This document shows positions 7,961 through 14,802 of a stretch of 27,197 nt of DNA, piece by piece. The translations under genes and the position numbers were made by a program. How positions within the stretch are numbered: the first letter of the stretch is position 1; the number at the start of each line of letters is the position of its first letter. The DNA is from DASYUM01 sp036001225. GTDB taxonomy: Bacteria; Methylomirabilota; Methylomirabilia; Rokubacteriales; DASRDR01. The DNA lies in the NCBI GenBank assembly GCA_036001225.1, contig DASYUM010000189.1, positions 1-27,197 on the forward strand, in the 5' to 3' direction. A model generated the notes under the pieces. That model did not search any database. It was not told where the DNA came from and saw only the letters and a program-made list of their open reading frames with translations.

Positions 7961-10900
7961 CCGTGCGTTTCCTTGGTCGCCTTCTTCAGATAGGTAATGG
8001 CGGGCCGGGTGCCGAGCTCGCCCAACACGTGGTAGCCGCGCGACGAGGCCGACAGCTTGGACACCCGGCTCTGCCCGTCCTTGAGATCCCCGAACACGAT
8101 CGCCTGGGTGGGGCAGGTCTGCTGGCAGGCGGTCATGATCTCGCCGTCCCGAGGCCGTCGCCCCTCGTCCTTGGCCCGGTCCTTGCCGGCGATGATCCGC
8201 TGCACGCACATCGTGCACTTCTCCATCACCCCGCGGTCGCGCACGGTGACGTCGGGGTTGAGGGCGAGCGTCAAGGGAGCCGGCCACTGGTAGCGGTACC
8301 AGTTGAACCGCCGGACGATGTACGGGCAGTTGTTCCCGCAGTAGCGCGTCCCGACGCAGCGGTTGTAGATCTGGCCGTTCAGCCCTTCCGAGGTGTGGTA
8401 GGCCGCGAAGACGGGACAGACCGGCTCGCAGGGGGCGATCTCGCAGTGCTGGCAAAGCATCGGCATGAAGCGAGCCCGGGGCGCCCCCCCCGGCTTCGCC
8501 GTCCCCGCCGGCGGATGGCCCCGGTCCCACCACCGTTCCACGCGGAGCCAGTGGATGCTGCGCCCGTACCCGATCTGCCACTTCCCGAGGTACGCGATGG
8601 GGTTGGGCTGCTCGGCGAGGGCGAAGAACGGCCCCGCCCGCAGCACCGGCACCCGGGGGACCTCGGCGAGCCCCATGATGGGCACGTTGTTCTCGGCCAC
8701 GCAGGCGACCACGCAAGCCTGGCAGCCGGTGCAGGCGTCGAGATCGACCGACATGCCCCACCGGTGCTCGGGATACTTCAGGTCGGGATACATCGAGGGC
8801 AGGTTCGCGTGGGCGGGTGGCCTGCCGCCGGCCTTCTCGCCCGCCATCCCCTCGTCGAAGGCGACCGTCTCGACGATCTCGCGCTCGTGATCCACCTCGG
8901 TCGTGCCCGCGGGCGTCGCCAGCGGCTCCCGCCGTCCCGTCCGCTCGAGGGTCACCCGGACGGCCAGCCAGCGGAGCCCGCCCGAGGCGGGATCCGGCTC
9001 CGCGGGAAGGAGCGGGAGGGCACTTTGGCCGACCGAGCGCGCGAAGCGCCCGTACTCGGTGTGGCCGAGGCCGAGTGGGACGGCCACGGCACCCGGGTGG
9101 AGCGTCTCCGAGACGTAGGCGGGCAGCTCGACCTGTCCGTGCGGCGAGCGCACTCGCACCACGTCCCCGGTCGCGATCCCGACCCGCCGGGCCGTCTCGG
9201 CCGCGATCTCGACCCAACTGTCGTAGACGACCTGGACCATCGGGTCCGGCGTCTCGTGGAGCCACGGCTTGTTGGCGCTCCGGCCGTCGTAGTACCGGGA
9301 CGACGGCACGACCATGAGGGCCGGCCCGTCGGGGCCGGCGAGCCCGGGCACCTGGCCGGCGGGCTTGATCCCGGGCTGGAGCGTGACCCGCGCGGCCGGC
9401 ACCTCTCTCCAGGCGCCGCCCCGACGCAGGGCCTCCTCCCAGAACAGCTCGAAGGGGACGCCGGACGCGGTGGCCTTGGCGATCCCCTGCCAGGCCTCGC
9501 GTAGATGGTCGGCGAAGGTCCTGGCCCGGAAGGGGCCCTTGTCCGCGCCCGGGACCAGGGCGCGCCCGATGTCGAGCAGGACGTCGCCGGTCGGCTTCGT
9601 CTGGACCCCCGGGAAGGACTCCCCTGGCCGGTTGAGAAGGAGATCGACGGCGTCCTCCCGGCGAGCCGACAGCGGCGGCACCGGTCCCATCGCGGGTTGC
9701 ATGAGGCCCCAGACGCCCTCACGCGGCGAGTAGTCGCCCCACGACTCCAGCGGGGTCAGATCGGGAAGCAGCAGGTGCGCCCGGGCCGCGGTCTCGTCGA
9801 GGTGGCTGGACAGGCTGGCCACGAAGGGAACCTTGGCCAGCGCCTGCGCGAAGCCGCTCGCCGGCGGCAGCGTGAAGACGGGATTGGCGTCCTTGATCAG
9901 CAGGACGGCGATCTCCCCGTTGGCCATGGCGCGGATGAGCGCGGCCAGCTCGGCGTAGCGGCTGGCCCGACCGAGGGCCGAGTTGGGCCCGAAGCGCACG
10001 GTCTTGCCGACGTTCCCGAGGGCATGGTTGAGGAGGTTCGCGGCCACCGCGGCCTCGGTGGCGCCGGGGCCGGTCACCGCGACCCCACCGGCCACCACCA
10101 GGCTCGGCGCCCCCTTGGCCAGCGTCTCGGCGACGTGCTTGAGCCGGGCGACCGGGACCCCGCTCTGGCGGGCGGCGGCCTCGACCTCGACCGTGCGCGC
10201 CACCGCCAGGAGGGCCTCGGTCTCCTTGGCCGGGAGCGTAGGGCCGAGCCGCTCCTCGAGGAGGATCCGCAGGACGGCCAGCGCGACCAGGGCCTCGGTC
10301 CCCGGCGCGTTCACGAGCCACTCGTCGGCGTTGGCCGCGGTCATGGAATAACGGGGCTCGACGTGGATGACGGAGCCCCCGATCCCGCCCCCGAGCGCGT
10401 GCATCCGGCGGAACCCGCCCGCATACCCGACCGGGGAGAGCCAAGTCTCGAGGTAGTCGGCCCCCAGCGAGAGGACCGCCCGGGCGTCCTCGAAGGCGTG
10501 GTACGGGATCGCGTCGATTCCGAAGGTCACCCGGTTGGCCGCCCGCAGCGCCTCGTAGGCGAACGGCTCGAACGCCACCCGCGGCCGGGCGCCCAGGGCT
10601 TTGAGCCAGTCGTCCATGAGTCGGCCGAGGGTCCCCGTCTCGAGCTGGCTGATCAGCCCGATGCGGCCGGCGCCGGCCTGTCGGGCGGCGGCCAGCTTCT
10701 CGGCGAGGAGCTTCTCGGCGTCGGCGACGCCGATCGGTTTCCAGCCTTGCCCCTCTCGCAGGCGTGGGGTCGCCACTCGGTCGGGGTCGTAGGTCCCGAG
10801 CAATGCCGCCTGACCGCGAGCACAGAGCGCCCCCCGACTGACCGGATGGTCGGGGTTGCCCTCGAGCTTGACGACGTGGCCATCGCGATTCCGGGCCAGG

Positions 10901-11091
10901 ACGCCGCAGCCGGCCGGGCATTCGCGGCAGACGGTGGCGAAGTAAGTCGCCACCCCGGGCACGAGGTGGGCGGGGGGGATGACGTAGGGAAGGATCGCCT
11001 CGGTTGTCTTCCCGCAGCCAGCCGCCGCGGCGGCGGCCGAGCCGAGCCCGACCAGCTTGAAGAAGCCGCGACGATCGAGGCCGTCAGCCAT
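7957..11091 (-). CDS. actB: Alternative complex III iron-sulfur subunit ActB (molybdopterin oxidoreductase-like)
   Basis: A 1044-residue fusion. It begins with a Tat motif (DRRGFFKLVG, residues 6-15) and AAAAGC26, a possible lipobox-like cysteine. The B1 part (about 50-760) resembles a molybdopterin oxidoreductase and keeps a four-cysteine cluster motif: Cys55, Cys58, Cys62 and Cys90. The B2 part (about 775-1044) is a polyferredoxin starting at Cys787-x2-Cys790-x2-Cys793-x3-Cys797, with further cysteine groups in LCQHCEIAPCEPVCP, CVGTRYCGNNCPY, KCTMC and TACQQTCPTQA, enough for four clusters. In the family B1 lacks the Mo cofactor and B2 passes electrons from quinol. The usual first gene, the multiheme cytochrome actA, is not upstream. 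A promoter lies about 190 bases upstream. Confidence 0.93.
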   Translation of the reverse strand: MADGLDRRGFFKLVGLGSAAAAAAGCGKTTEAILPYVIPPAHLVPGVATYFATVCRECPAGCGVLARNRDGHVVKLEGNPDHPVSRGALCARGQAALLGTYDPDRVATPRLREGQGWKPIGVADAEKLLAEKLAAARQAGAGRIGLISQLETGTLGRLMDDWLKALGARPRVAFEPFAYEALRAANRVTFGIDAIPYHAFEDARAVLSLGADYLETWLSPVGYAGGFRRMHALGGGIGGSVIHVEPRYSMTAANADEWLVNAPGTEALVALAVLRILLEERLGPTLPAKETEALLAVARTVEVEAAARQSGVPVARLKHVAETLAKGAPSLVVAGGVAVTGPGATEAAVAANLLNHALGNVGKTVRFGPNSALGRASRYAELAALIRAMANGEIAVLLIKDANPVFTLPPASGFAQALAKVPFVASLSSHLDETAARAHLLLPDLTPLESWGDYSPREGVWGLMQPAMGPVPPLSARREDAVDLLLNRPGESFPGVQTKPTGDVLLDIGRALVPGADKGPFRARTFADHLREAWQGIAKATASGVPFELFWEEALRRGGAWREVPAARVTLQPGIKPAGQVPGLAGPDGPALMVVPSSRYYDGRSANKPWLHETPDPMVQVVYDSWVEIAAETARRVGIATGDVVRVRSPHGQVELPAYVSETLHPGAVAVPLGLGHTEYGRFARSVGQSALPLLPAEPDPASGGLRWLAVRVTLERTGRREPLATPAGTTEVDHEREIVETVAFDEGMAGEKAGGRPPAHANLPSMYPDLKYPEHRWGMSVDLDACTGCQACVVACVAENNVPIMGLAEVPRVPVLRAGPFFALAEQPNPIAYLGKWQIGYGRSIHWLRVERWWDRGHPPAGTAKPGGAPRARFMPMLCQHCEIAPCEPVCPVFAAYHTSEGLNGQIYNRCVGTRYCGNNCPYIVRRFNWYRYQWPAPLTLALNPDVTVRDRGVMEKCTMCVQRIIAGKDRAKDEGRRPRDGEIMTACQQTCPTQAIVFGDLKDGQSRVSKLSASSRGYHVLGELGTRPAITYLKKATKETHG

Positions 11092-11100
11092 GGCGAGCCC

Positions 11101-11181
11101 TCAGTACCGGTGCAACGGGTGGCCGACGGGGACAGCGAGCCTGATCAGCGCCGCACCCACCAACCTCACGCGGACCCGCAT
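11101..11181 (-). CDS. Possible 26-residue leader ORF before actB
   Basis: An ATG-initiated 26-codon frame ends in TGA 9 bases before the actB ATG, inside the long 5' leader. The peptide starts MRVRVRLVGAALIRLAVPVG and ends HPLHRY; it is basic with a short hydrophobic stretch. An AAGGAG lies about 17 bases before its ATG, rather far for a ribosome site. It could be a translated leader, a small membrane subunit, or chance: short open frames are common in DNA of this composition. Confidence 0.22.
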   Translation of the reverse strand: MRVRVRLVGAALIRLAVPVGHPLHRY

Positions 11182-11277
11182 CCGGACTGTCCCCGACGCT
11201 CCTTGGCTCGCGAGTAAGGTGTGGACGCGCCCGCTGTCGGCTAGTGCGGGGCCCGGGCGATCGTTCGAACCGCGGGG

Positions 11278-11306
11278 ATCATACCAACGGCTCCGAAACC
11301 AGTCAA
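11278..11306 (-). promoter_or_regulatory. Sigma-70-type promoter for the act operon
   Basis: On the minus strand TTGACT (11306-11301) and TATGAT (11283-11278) are separated by exactly 17 bases; each hexamer matches the consensus at 5 of 6 positions. It sits in the gap between the JAMM peptidase gene and actB, and predicts a transcript start near 11271 and a leader of about 180 bases. This indicates that act can be transcribed independently of the upstream cysteine operon. Confidence 0.7.
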
Positions 11307-11334
11307 CGCCTTTTGTCGTCTGGGGCGGGCCGCG

Positions 11335-11796
11335 TCAGTCGACGGCGAGCGGCACCTCGACGAAGTCGCGGTGGGCCGGCTCCCAGCGGAAGGCACGCGC
11401 CTCGCCGGCCTGCCCGGCTTGGACGGCCACCACCACGTAGATCGCCGCCGGGTAGGCGGGCTGGTCGTCCACGAGCGCGTTACGGCGGTCGGTCTCCGAG
11501 AAGTAGGCGCCGGCATCCACGTGGGAGTGATAGATCACGCGAATGCCCCAGCCCCGCATCTCCTGGCGACTGATCTCGATCAGATCCTCGTGCGCCATGT
11601 AGTAGGCGCTGCGCGCCTCGCGGGGGAAGCGCTCGGGGTCTTTGGCGTGGAGCGTGTTCTGAATGTTCCGGCAAGGGTAGAGCCGGCGCTCGGCCGGCCC
11701 GGCGTCCCGCTCCAGCACCACCCCGCAGCACTCGGCCGGGTATTCGGCCTCGGCCTGCTTCCGGATGGCGGCCAACTCGGTCGCGGTCAGGATCAC
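11335..11796 (-). CDS. mec: JAMM/MPN+ metallopeptidase, Mec-like (CysO-cysteine or carrier-processing peptidase)
   Basis: About 153 residues from the GTG at 11796, chosen because AAGGG lies 7 bases before it; a GTG at 11832 would add 12 residues but has no ribosome site and lies next to repeat copy C. The zinc-peptidase signature is complete: Glu22 in YPAECCGV, His90-Ser-His92 in YHSHVDAGAYFSETD, Ser100 and Asp103. In Mycobacterium tuberculosis the homologue Mec releases cysteine from the CysO-cysteine adduct; related enzymes also trim sulfur carriers after their Gly-Gly. The neighbours upstream, a carrier protein and cysteine synthase, support that role. Repeat copy C separates it from the carrier gene. 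Confidence 0.88.
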   Translation of the reverse strand: MILTATELAAIRKQAEAEYPAECCGVVLERDAGPAERRLYPCRNIQNTLHAKDPERFPREARSAYYMAHEDLIEISRQEMRGWGIRVIYHSHVDAGAYFSETDRRNALVDDQPAYPAAIYVVVAVQAGQAGEARAFRWEPAHRDFVEVPLAVD

Positions 11797-11841
11797 CGGG
11801 CTACCCTTCGCGTTGGATATGGCCGCGTACACGGCATGGCA

Positions 11842-12073
11842 CCGGCCCGAGACCCGAGCAGATCAAGGACGCAGGAGTGCGCGCCGCCGGACGTCGCGGG
11901 GCTGGGGCCCCGCCGTCCGAGGCGCGCGACTCCAAAGAGCGGACCGAGGCGTATGCCGCGCACGCGAGCCACCGGACGTCGCGGGGCTGGGGCCCCGCCG
12001 TCCGGGGCGAGCCACCCAAAGCTGAGGCCCGCCGACGACCGAGGACGCCGAGATGCGACGGGGATCGGGCCGG
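11842..12073 (+). repeat. Dispersed palindromic element, copy C (long form with two GC hairpins)
   Basis: A 232-base element between the sulfur carrier and the JAMM peptidase. The ends are CCGGCCCGA (11842-11850) and its reverse complement TCGGGCCGG (12065-12073). Inside are CCGAGCAGATCAAGGACGCA, a hairpin about 28 bp long at 11875-11932 bounded by GAGT and ACTC, a decayed core palindrome (GTATGCCGCGCAC at 11951-11963), a second hairpin at 11972-12005 with arms CCGGACG and GCGGGGC, and the shared right end GACGACCGAGGACGCCGAGA. The right end is 5 bases past the cysO stop. It is essentially the short form with two extra copies of the hairpin module. Confidence 0.87.
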
Positions 12074-12078
12074 ATGGA

Positions 12079-12375
12079 TCACCGCCGGCCCGCGCGGCCG
12101 GCTCCACCGGCCAGGGCCGGGATGATGGAGACCTCGTCACCGGCCCGGAGGAGCGTGGCCTGGCCCTGAAGCCGGCTGATCTCCTCGCCGTTGACGTAGA
12201 CATTCACGTGGTGATGGACCTCGCCGGCCTCGTTCCGGATGAGCCCCCGCAGGCCCTCGAACCGGTTCTCCAGCGCGTCGAGCAACGCCTTCACGTCGGG
12301 CGCCTCGAGCTCGACACGGTCCTGGTTCGCGGTGGCCCGCCGAAACGGCGTCGGGATGTAGATCTGCACCGCCAT
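12079..12375 (-). CDS. cysO: CysO/MoaD/ThiS-like sulfur carrier protein
   Basis: A 98-residue ubiquitin-fold sulfur carrier. The N-terminal strand AVQIYIPTPFRR, the central VNVYVNGEEI and the C-terminal GDEVSIIPALAGG are characteristic. The Gly-Gly is at residues 90-91 but is followed by seven more residues (AGRAGRR), so activation as a C-terminal thiocarboxylate would first need removal of the tail; the JAMM peptidase encoded next is the obvious candidate. The gene lies 3 bases after cysteine synthase, as in the mycobacterial CysM-CysO-Mec system. In that pathway the thiocarboxylate is the sulfur donor for cysteine. Repeat copy C begins 5 bases past the stop codon. Confidence 0.88.
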   Translation of the reverse strand: MAVQIYIPTPFRRATANQDRVELEAPDVKALLDALENRFEGLRGLIRNEAGEVHHHVNVYVNGEEISRLQGQATLLRAGDEVSIIPALAGGAGRAGRR

Positions 12376-12378
12376 CGC

Positions 12379-13368
12379 TCACTCCTTCTCCGGGCGGTCG
12401 CTTGCTTCCAGGTTCACGCTGAGATAGCGTTCGCCGGTGTCCGGCAGCACCGTCACCACGACCCGCTCGGGCCCCATCTGCTCGGCCACGCCGAGGGCCG
12501 CCCAGACGTTGGCCCCGGCCGAGACCCCGACCAGAAGGCCTTCTTCCCGCGTCAGGCGGAGCGCGGTCGCCATGGCGTCCTCGTCCCGGACCAGCACGAG
12601 CTCGTCCACGACGGCGCGGTTGAAGATCCCGGGGACGAAGGATGCGCCGATCCCCTGGATGGCGTGGACGCCGAACTTCCCGCCTGACAGCACCGGCGAC
12701 CGGGCGGGCTCCACCGCGACGATCCGGACGCCGTCCAGCTTCTCCCGCAGCACCTCGCCCACCCCGGTGATGGTGCCGCCGGTGCCGACTCCCGCCACGA
12801 AGGCGTGCAGGCGCCCCTGAGTGGCCTCGAGGATCTCCAGCGCGGTCGTCCGGCGGTGGACCTCGGGATTGGCCGGGTTCTCGAACTGCTGCGGCATGAC
12901 GTAGTCCGGGTTGGTCCGGCACAACTCCTGGGCCGCGTGGACGGCGCCGGTCATCCCCTCGATGGCGGGCGTGAGGCGAATCTCGGCGCCGAAGCGGGCC
13001 AGGAGCCGCCGCCGCTCCTCGCTCATGTCCTCGGGCATGGTGAGGATGAGCCGGTAGCCCTTGATGGCGGCCACCATCGCCAGGCCGATCCCGGTGTTGC
13101 CGCTCGTCGGTTCGACCAGCGTCGCGCCGGGCTGGAGCACGCCCCGACGCTCGGCGTCCTCCACCATGGCCAGGGCGATGCGGTCTTTGATGCTGCCCCC
13201 GGGATTGGCCGATTCGAGCTTGGCGAGGACGGTCGCGCTGCCCGGCCTGGGCAGCCGGCGGAGGCGCACCAGCGGGGTGGCGCCGATGAGGTCGAGGACG
13301 CTGTCGGCGACACGCGGACGAGCGCGCGGCGCCGGATTCCGGCCACCGGCTGGATCGCGGATGGGCAT
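12379..13368 (-). CDS. cysM: Cysteine synthase (PLP-dependent, CysM/CysK family)
   Basis: A 329-residue fold-type II PLP enzyme. The internal aldimine lysine is Lys61 in NPGGSIKDR, the substrate loop is EPTSGNTGIGLA, the phosphate-binding loop is GVGTGGTITGVGE, and the C-terminal region has GVSAGANVWAA. In the family it replaces the acetyl or phosphate group of an activated serine with sulfide or a carrier thiocarboxylate. Being directly followed by the carrier and JAMM genes suggests the carrier-dependent, CysM-type reaction. The N-terminus (RDPAGGRNPAPRAR) is an extension beyond the usual start near SVLDLIGATPLVRL, so a later start is possible. It begins 13 bases after the Rrf2 regulator gene. 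Confidence 0.92.
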   Translation of the reverse strand: MPIRDPAGGRNPAPRARPRVADSVLDLIGATPLVRLRRLPRPGSATVLAKLESANPGGSIKDRIALAMVEDAERRGVLQPGATLVEPTSGNTGIGLAMVAAIKGYRLILTMPEDMSEERRRLLARFGAEIRLTPAIEGMTGAVHAAQELCRTNPDYVMPQQFENPANPEVHRRTTALEILEATQGRLHAFVAGVGTGGTITGVGEVLREKLDGVRIVAVEPARSPVLSGGKFGVHAIQGIGASFVPGIFNRAVVDELVLVRDEDAMATALRLTREEGLLVGVSAGANVWAALGVAEQMGPERVVVTVLPDTGERYLSVNLEASDRPEKE

Positions 13369-13381
13369 CTCCGGGAGGAGC

Positions 13382-13825
13382 CTAGATGTGATACATCGTC
13401 CGGCCCGGGGACCGCCGGGCCGCCGCGCGCTCGGCGAGCTCCTCGAACGTCGTCCGGTCGATCACGGTCGCCACGGCATCCGCCATCGCCTGCCAGAGCT
13501 CGGCCAGATCGCGCCCCCCGTCGCGCCGCTCCCGGGGAGCCCGCCCGGCGACTTCGAGCGGCGTCAGGCTGCCCTCGATGACGCGGAGGACGTCGCCGAC
13601 CGAAATCTCGCCCGGAGGCCGCACCAGGCGGTAACCGCCGGTCGAGCCGCGCTTGGACGCGAGGAACCCCGCGCGCTTCAGGAGAAGGAGCACCTGCTCC
13701 AGGTATCGCTGGGGGATGCCTTGACGCCGGGCGACGTCCTGGATCGGGATCAAGCCCTGCCCCTGATGCAGCGCGAGGTCGAGCATGGCCCGGATGGCGT
13801 ACTCGCCCTTCGCCGAAATTCGCAT
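13382..13825 (-). CDS. Rrf2-family transcriptional regulator (CymR-like, cysteine-free)
   Basis: A 147-residue winged-helix regulator. The start MRISAKGEYAIRAMLDLALH, the recognition region VARRQGIPQRYLEQVLLLLK and the wing SKRGSTGGYRLVRPP are diagnostic of Rrf2. The protein contains no cysteine at all, so it cannot bind an Fe-S cluster in the manner of IscR or NsrR. That resembles CymR of Bacillus, which senses cysteine status by binding cysteine synthase; here the next gene, 13 bases on, is cysteine synthase. I infer control of the cysteine operon and probably of itself. Confidence 0.9.
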   Translation of the reverse strand: MRISAKGEYAIRAMLDLALHQGQGLIPIQDVARRQGIPQRYLEQVLLLLKRAGFLASKRGSTGGYRLVRPPGEISVGDVLRVIEGSLTPLEVAGRAPRERRDGGRDLAELWQAMADAVATVIDRTTFEELAERAAARRSPGRTMYHI

Positions 13826-13843
13826 ACTCGGTCAAGAAGGTAC

Positions 13844-13849
13844 ATTACA
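13844..13849 (-). promoter_or_regulatory. Candidate -10 element for the Rrf2/cysteine operon
   Basis: TGTAAT on the minus strand matches TATAAT at 5 of 6 positions, 18 bases before the regulator's ATG. No good -35 hexamer stands 16-18 bases upstream. The surrounding patch is the only AT-leaning sequence in this gap, so promoter and Rrf2 operator may overlap here. Confidence 0.3.
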
Positions 13850-13914
13850 CCGCGATCCTCCGCAAGCCAGCGACCACCGAGGACGATCCGGGCGACGGCT
13901 ATCGGCTCGGACGC

Positions 13915-14802
13915 TCAATCCCGCCGGAGGCGGGGATTCAGCAAGTCCTGGAGGCCGTCGCCGAGAAAGTTGAAGCCGAGGACGACCGACAGGATGGCCA
14001 GGCCAGGAAAGGTGGCGACCCACCAGTACTCGAACTTGGCCTGGCCGGCGGCGATCATGGCGCCCCACTCGGGCTCGGGCGGGATGGCGCCGAGCCCGAT
14101 GAACGACAGCGCCGCCGTCAAGATGATCGCGTTGCCGATGTCGAGCGTGGCCTTGACGAGGACCGGCGGGAACGCGTTCGGCAGGACGTGGGCCCACAGC
14201 ACCCGCCGGGCCGGCACCCCCAGGGCCTGGGCGGCGATCACGTAGTCGTTGTGCTTCACCGAGAGCACCTGGCCGCGCATCAAACGGCTGAACTCCGGCC
14301 ACGACACCAGCACGATGGCCAGCATGGCGTGGCGGAGTCCCGGGCCCAGCGCGGCGGTGATGGCCATCGCCAGGAGGATGGGTGGGAAAGCCAGGACGAC
14401 GTCCACCACCCGCATCAGGACCTCGTCCAGCCGGCCGCCGGCGTAGCCGGCCACGGCACCGACAGCGCACCCCGAGACGCTGGCAACGAGGATCACGCCG
14501 ACCGCCGTCGGGATCGTGATTCTGGCCCCGTGGAAGATGCGGCTGAGGATGTCCCGCCCGACCTCGTCGGTCCCCATGGGGTGAGTCGAGCTCGGGGGCT
14601 CCAGCCGCTTCATGACATCGAGCGCGAGGGGCGTCCGGGGAGCCAGGAGGGGGGCCGCCAGCGCGACCACCGACCACGTCCCCACGATGAACGCTCCGAT
14701 GATCAACGCCTGGTTTGCCCGCCGACGTCGCGGCTGCAGGACGGCTACTGAGACGCCGACCGGGGCGGTTTCCGCGATCGGGTGAGCCCCGCCGGCCATC
14801 AT
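13915..14802 (-). CDS. ABC transporter permease, DppC/OppC type
   Basis: A 295-residue membrane permease of the peptide/nickel (family 5) importers. The first ATG at 14802 forms an ATGA overlap with the dppB stop. Features include an N-terminal helix (ALIIGAFIVGTWSVVALAAPLL), the DppC-type segment HPMGTDEVGRDILSRIFHGARI, and the EAA-type loop YVIAAQALGVPARRVLWAHV that docks on the ATPase. It ends the transporter cluster; no ATP-binding subunit gene follows, and 89 bases separate it from the regulator gene. Confidence 0.92.
   Translation of the reverse strand: MMAGGAHPIAETAPVGVSVAVLQPRRRRANQALIIGAFIVGTWSVVALAAPLLAPRTPLALDVMKRLEPPSSTHPMGTDEVGRDILSRIFHGARITIPTAVGVILVASVSGCAVGAVAGYAGGRLDEVLMRVVDVVLAFPPILLAMAITAALGPGLRHAMLAIVLVSWPEFSRLMRGQVLSVKHNDYVIAAQALGVPARRVLWAHVLPNAFPPVLVKATLDIGNAIILTAALSFIGLGAIPPEPEWGAMIAAGQAKFEYWWVATFPGLAILSVVLGFNFLGDGLQDLLNPRLRRD

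Noticed and set aside
7961..9265. Upstream extension of the actC frame into actB
   Set aside because: It overlaps well-supported ActB ferredoxin sequence and has shadow-frame composition. The GTG at 7960 overlapping the actB stop explains the real start.
11801..12203. Open frames inside repeat copy C and antisense to cysO
   Set aside because: The sequence is made of palindromes and the same frames occur on both strands; no ribosome sites or homology.
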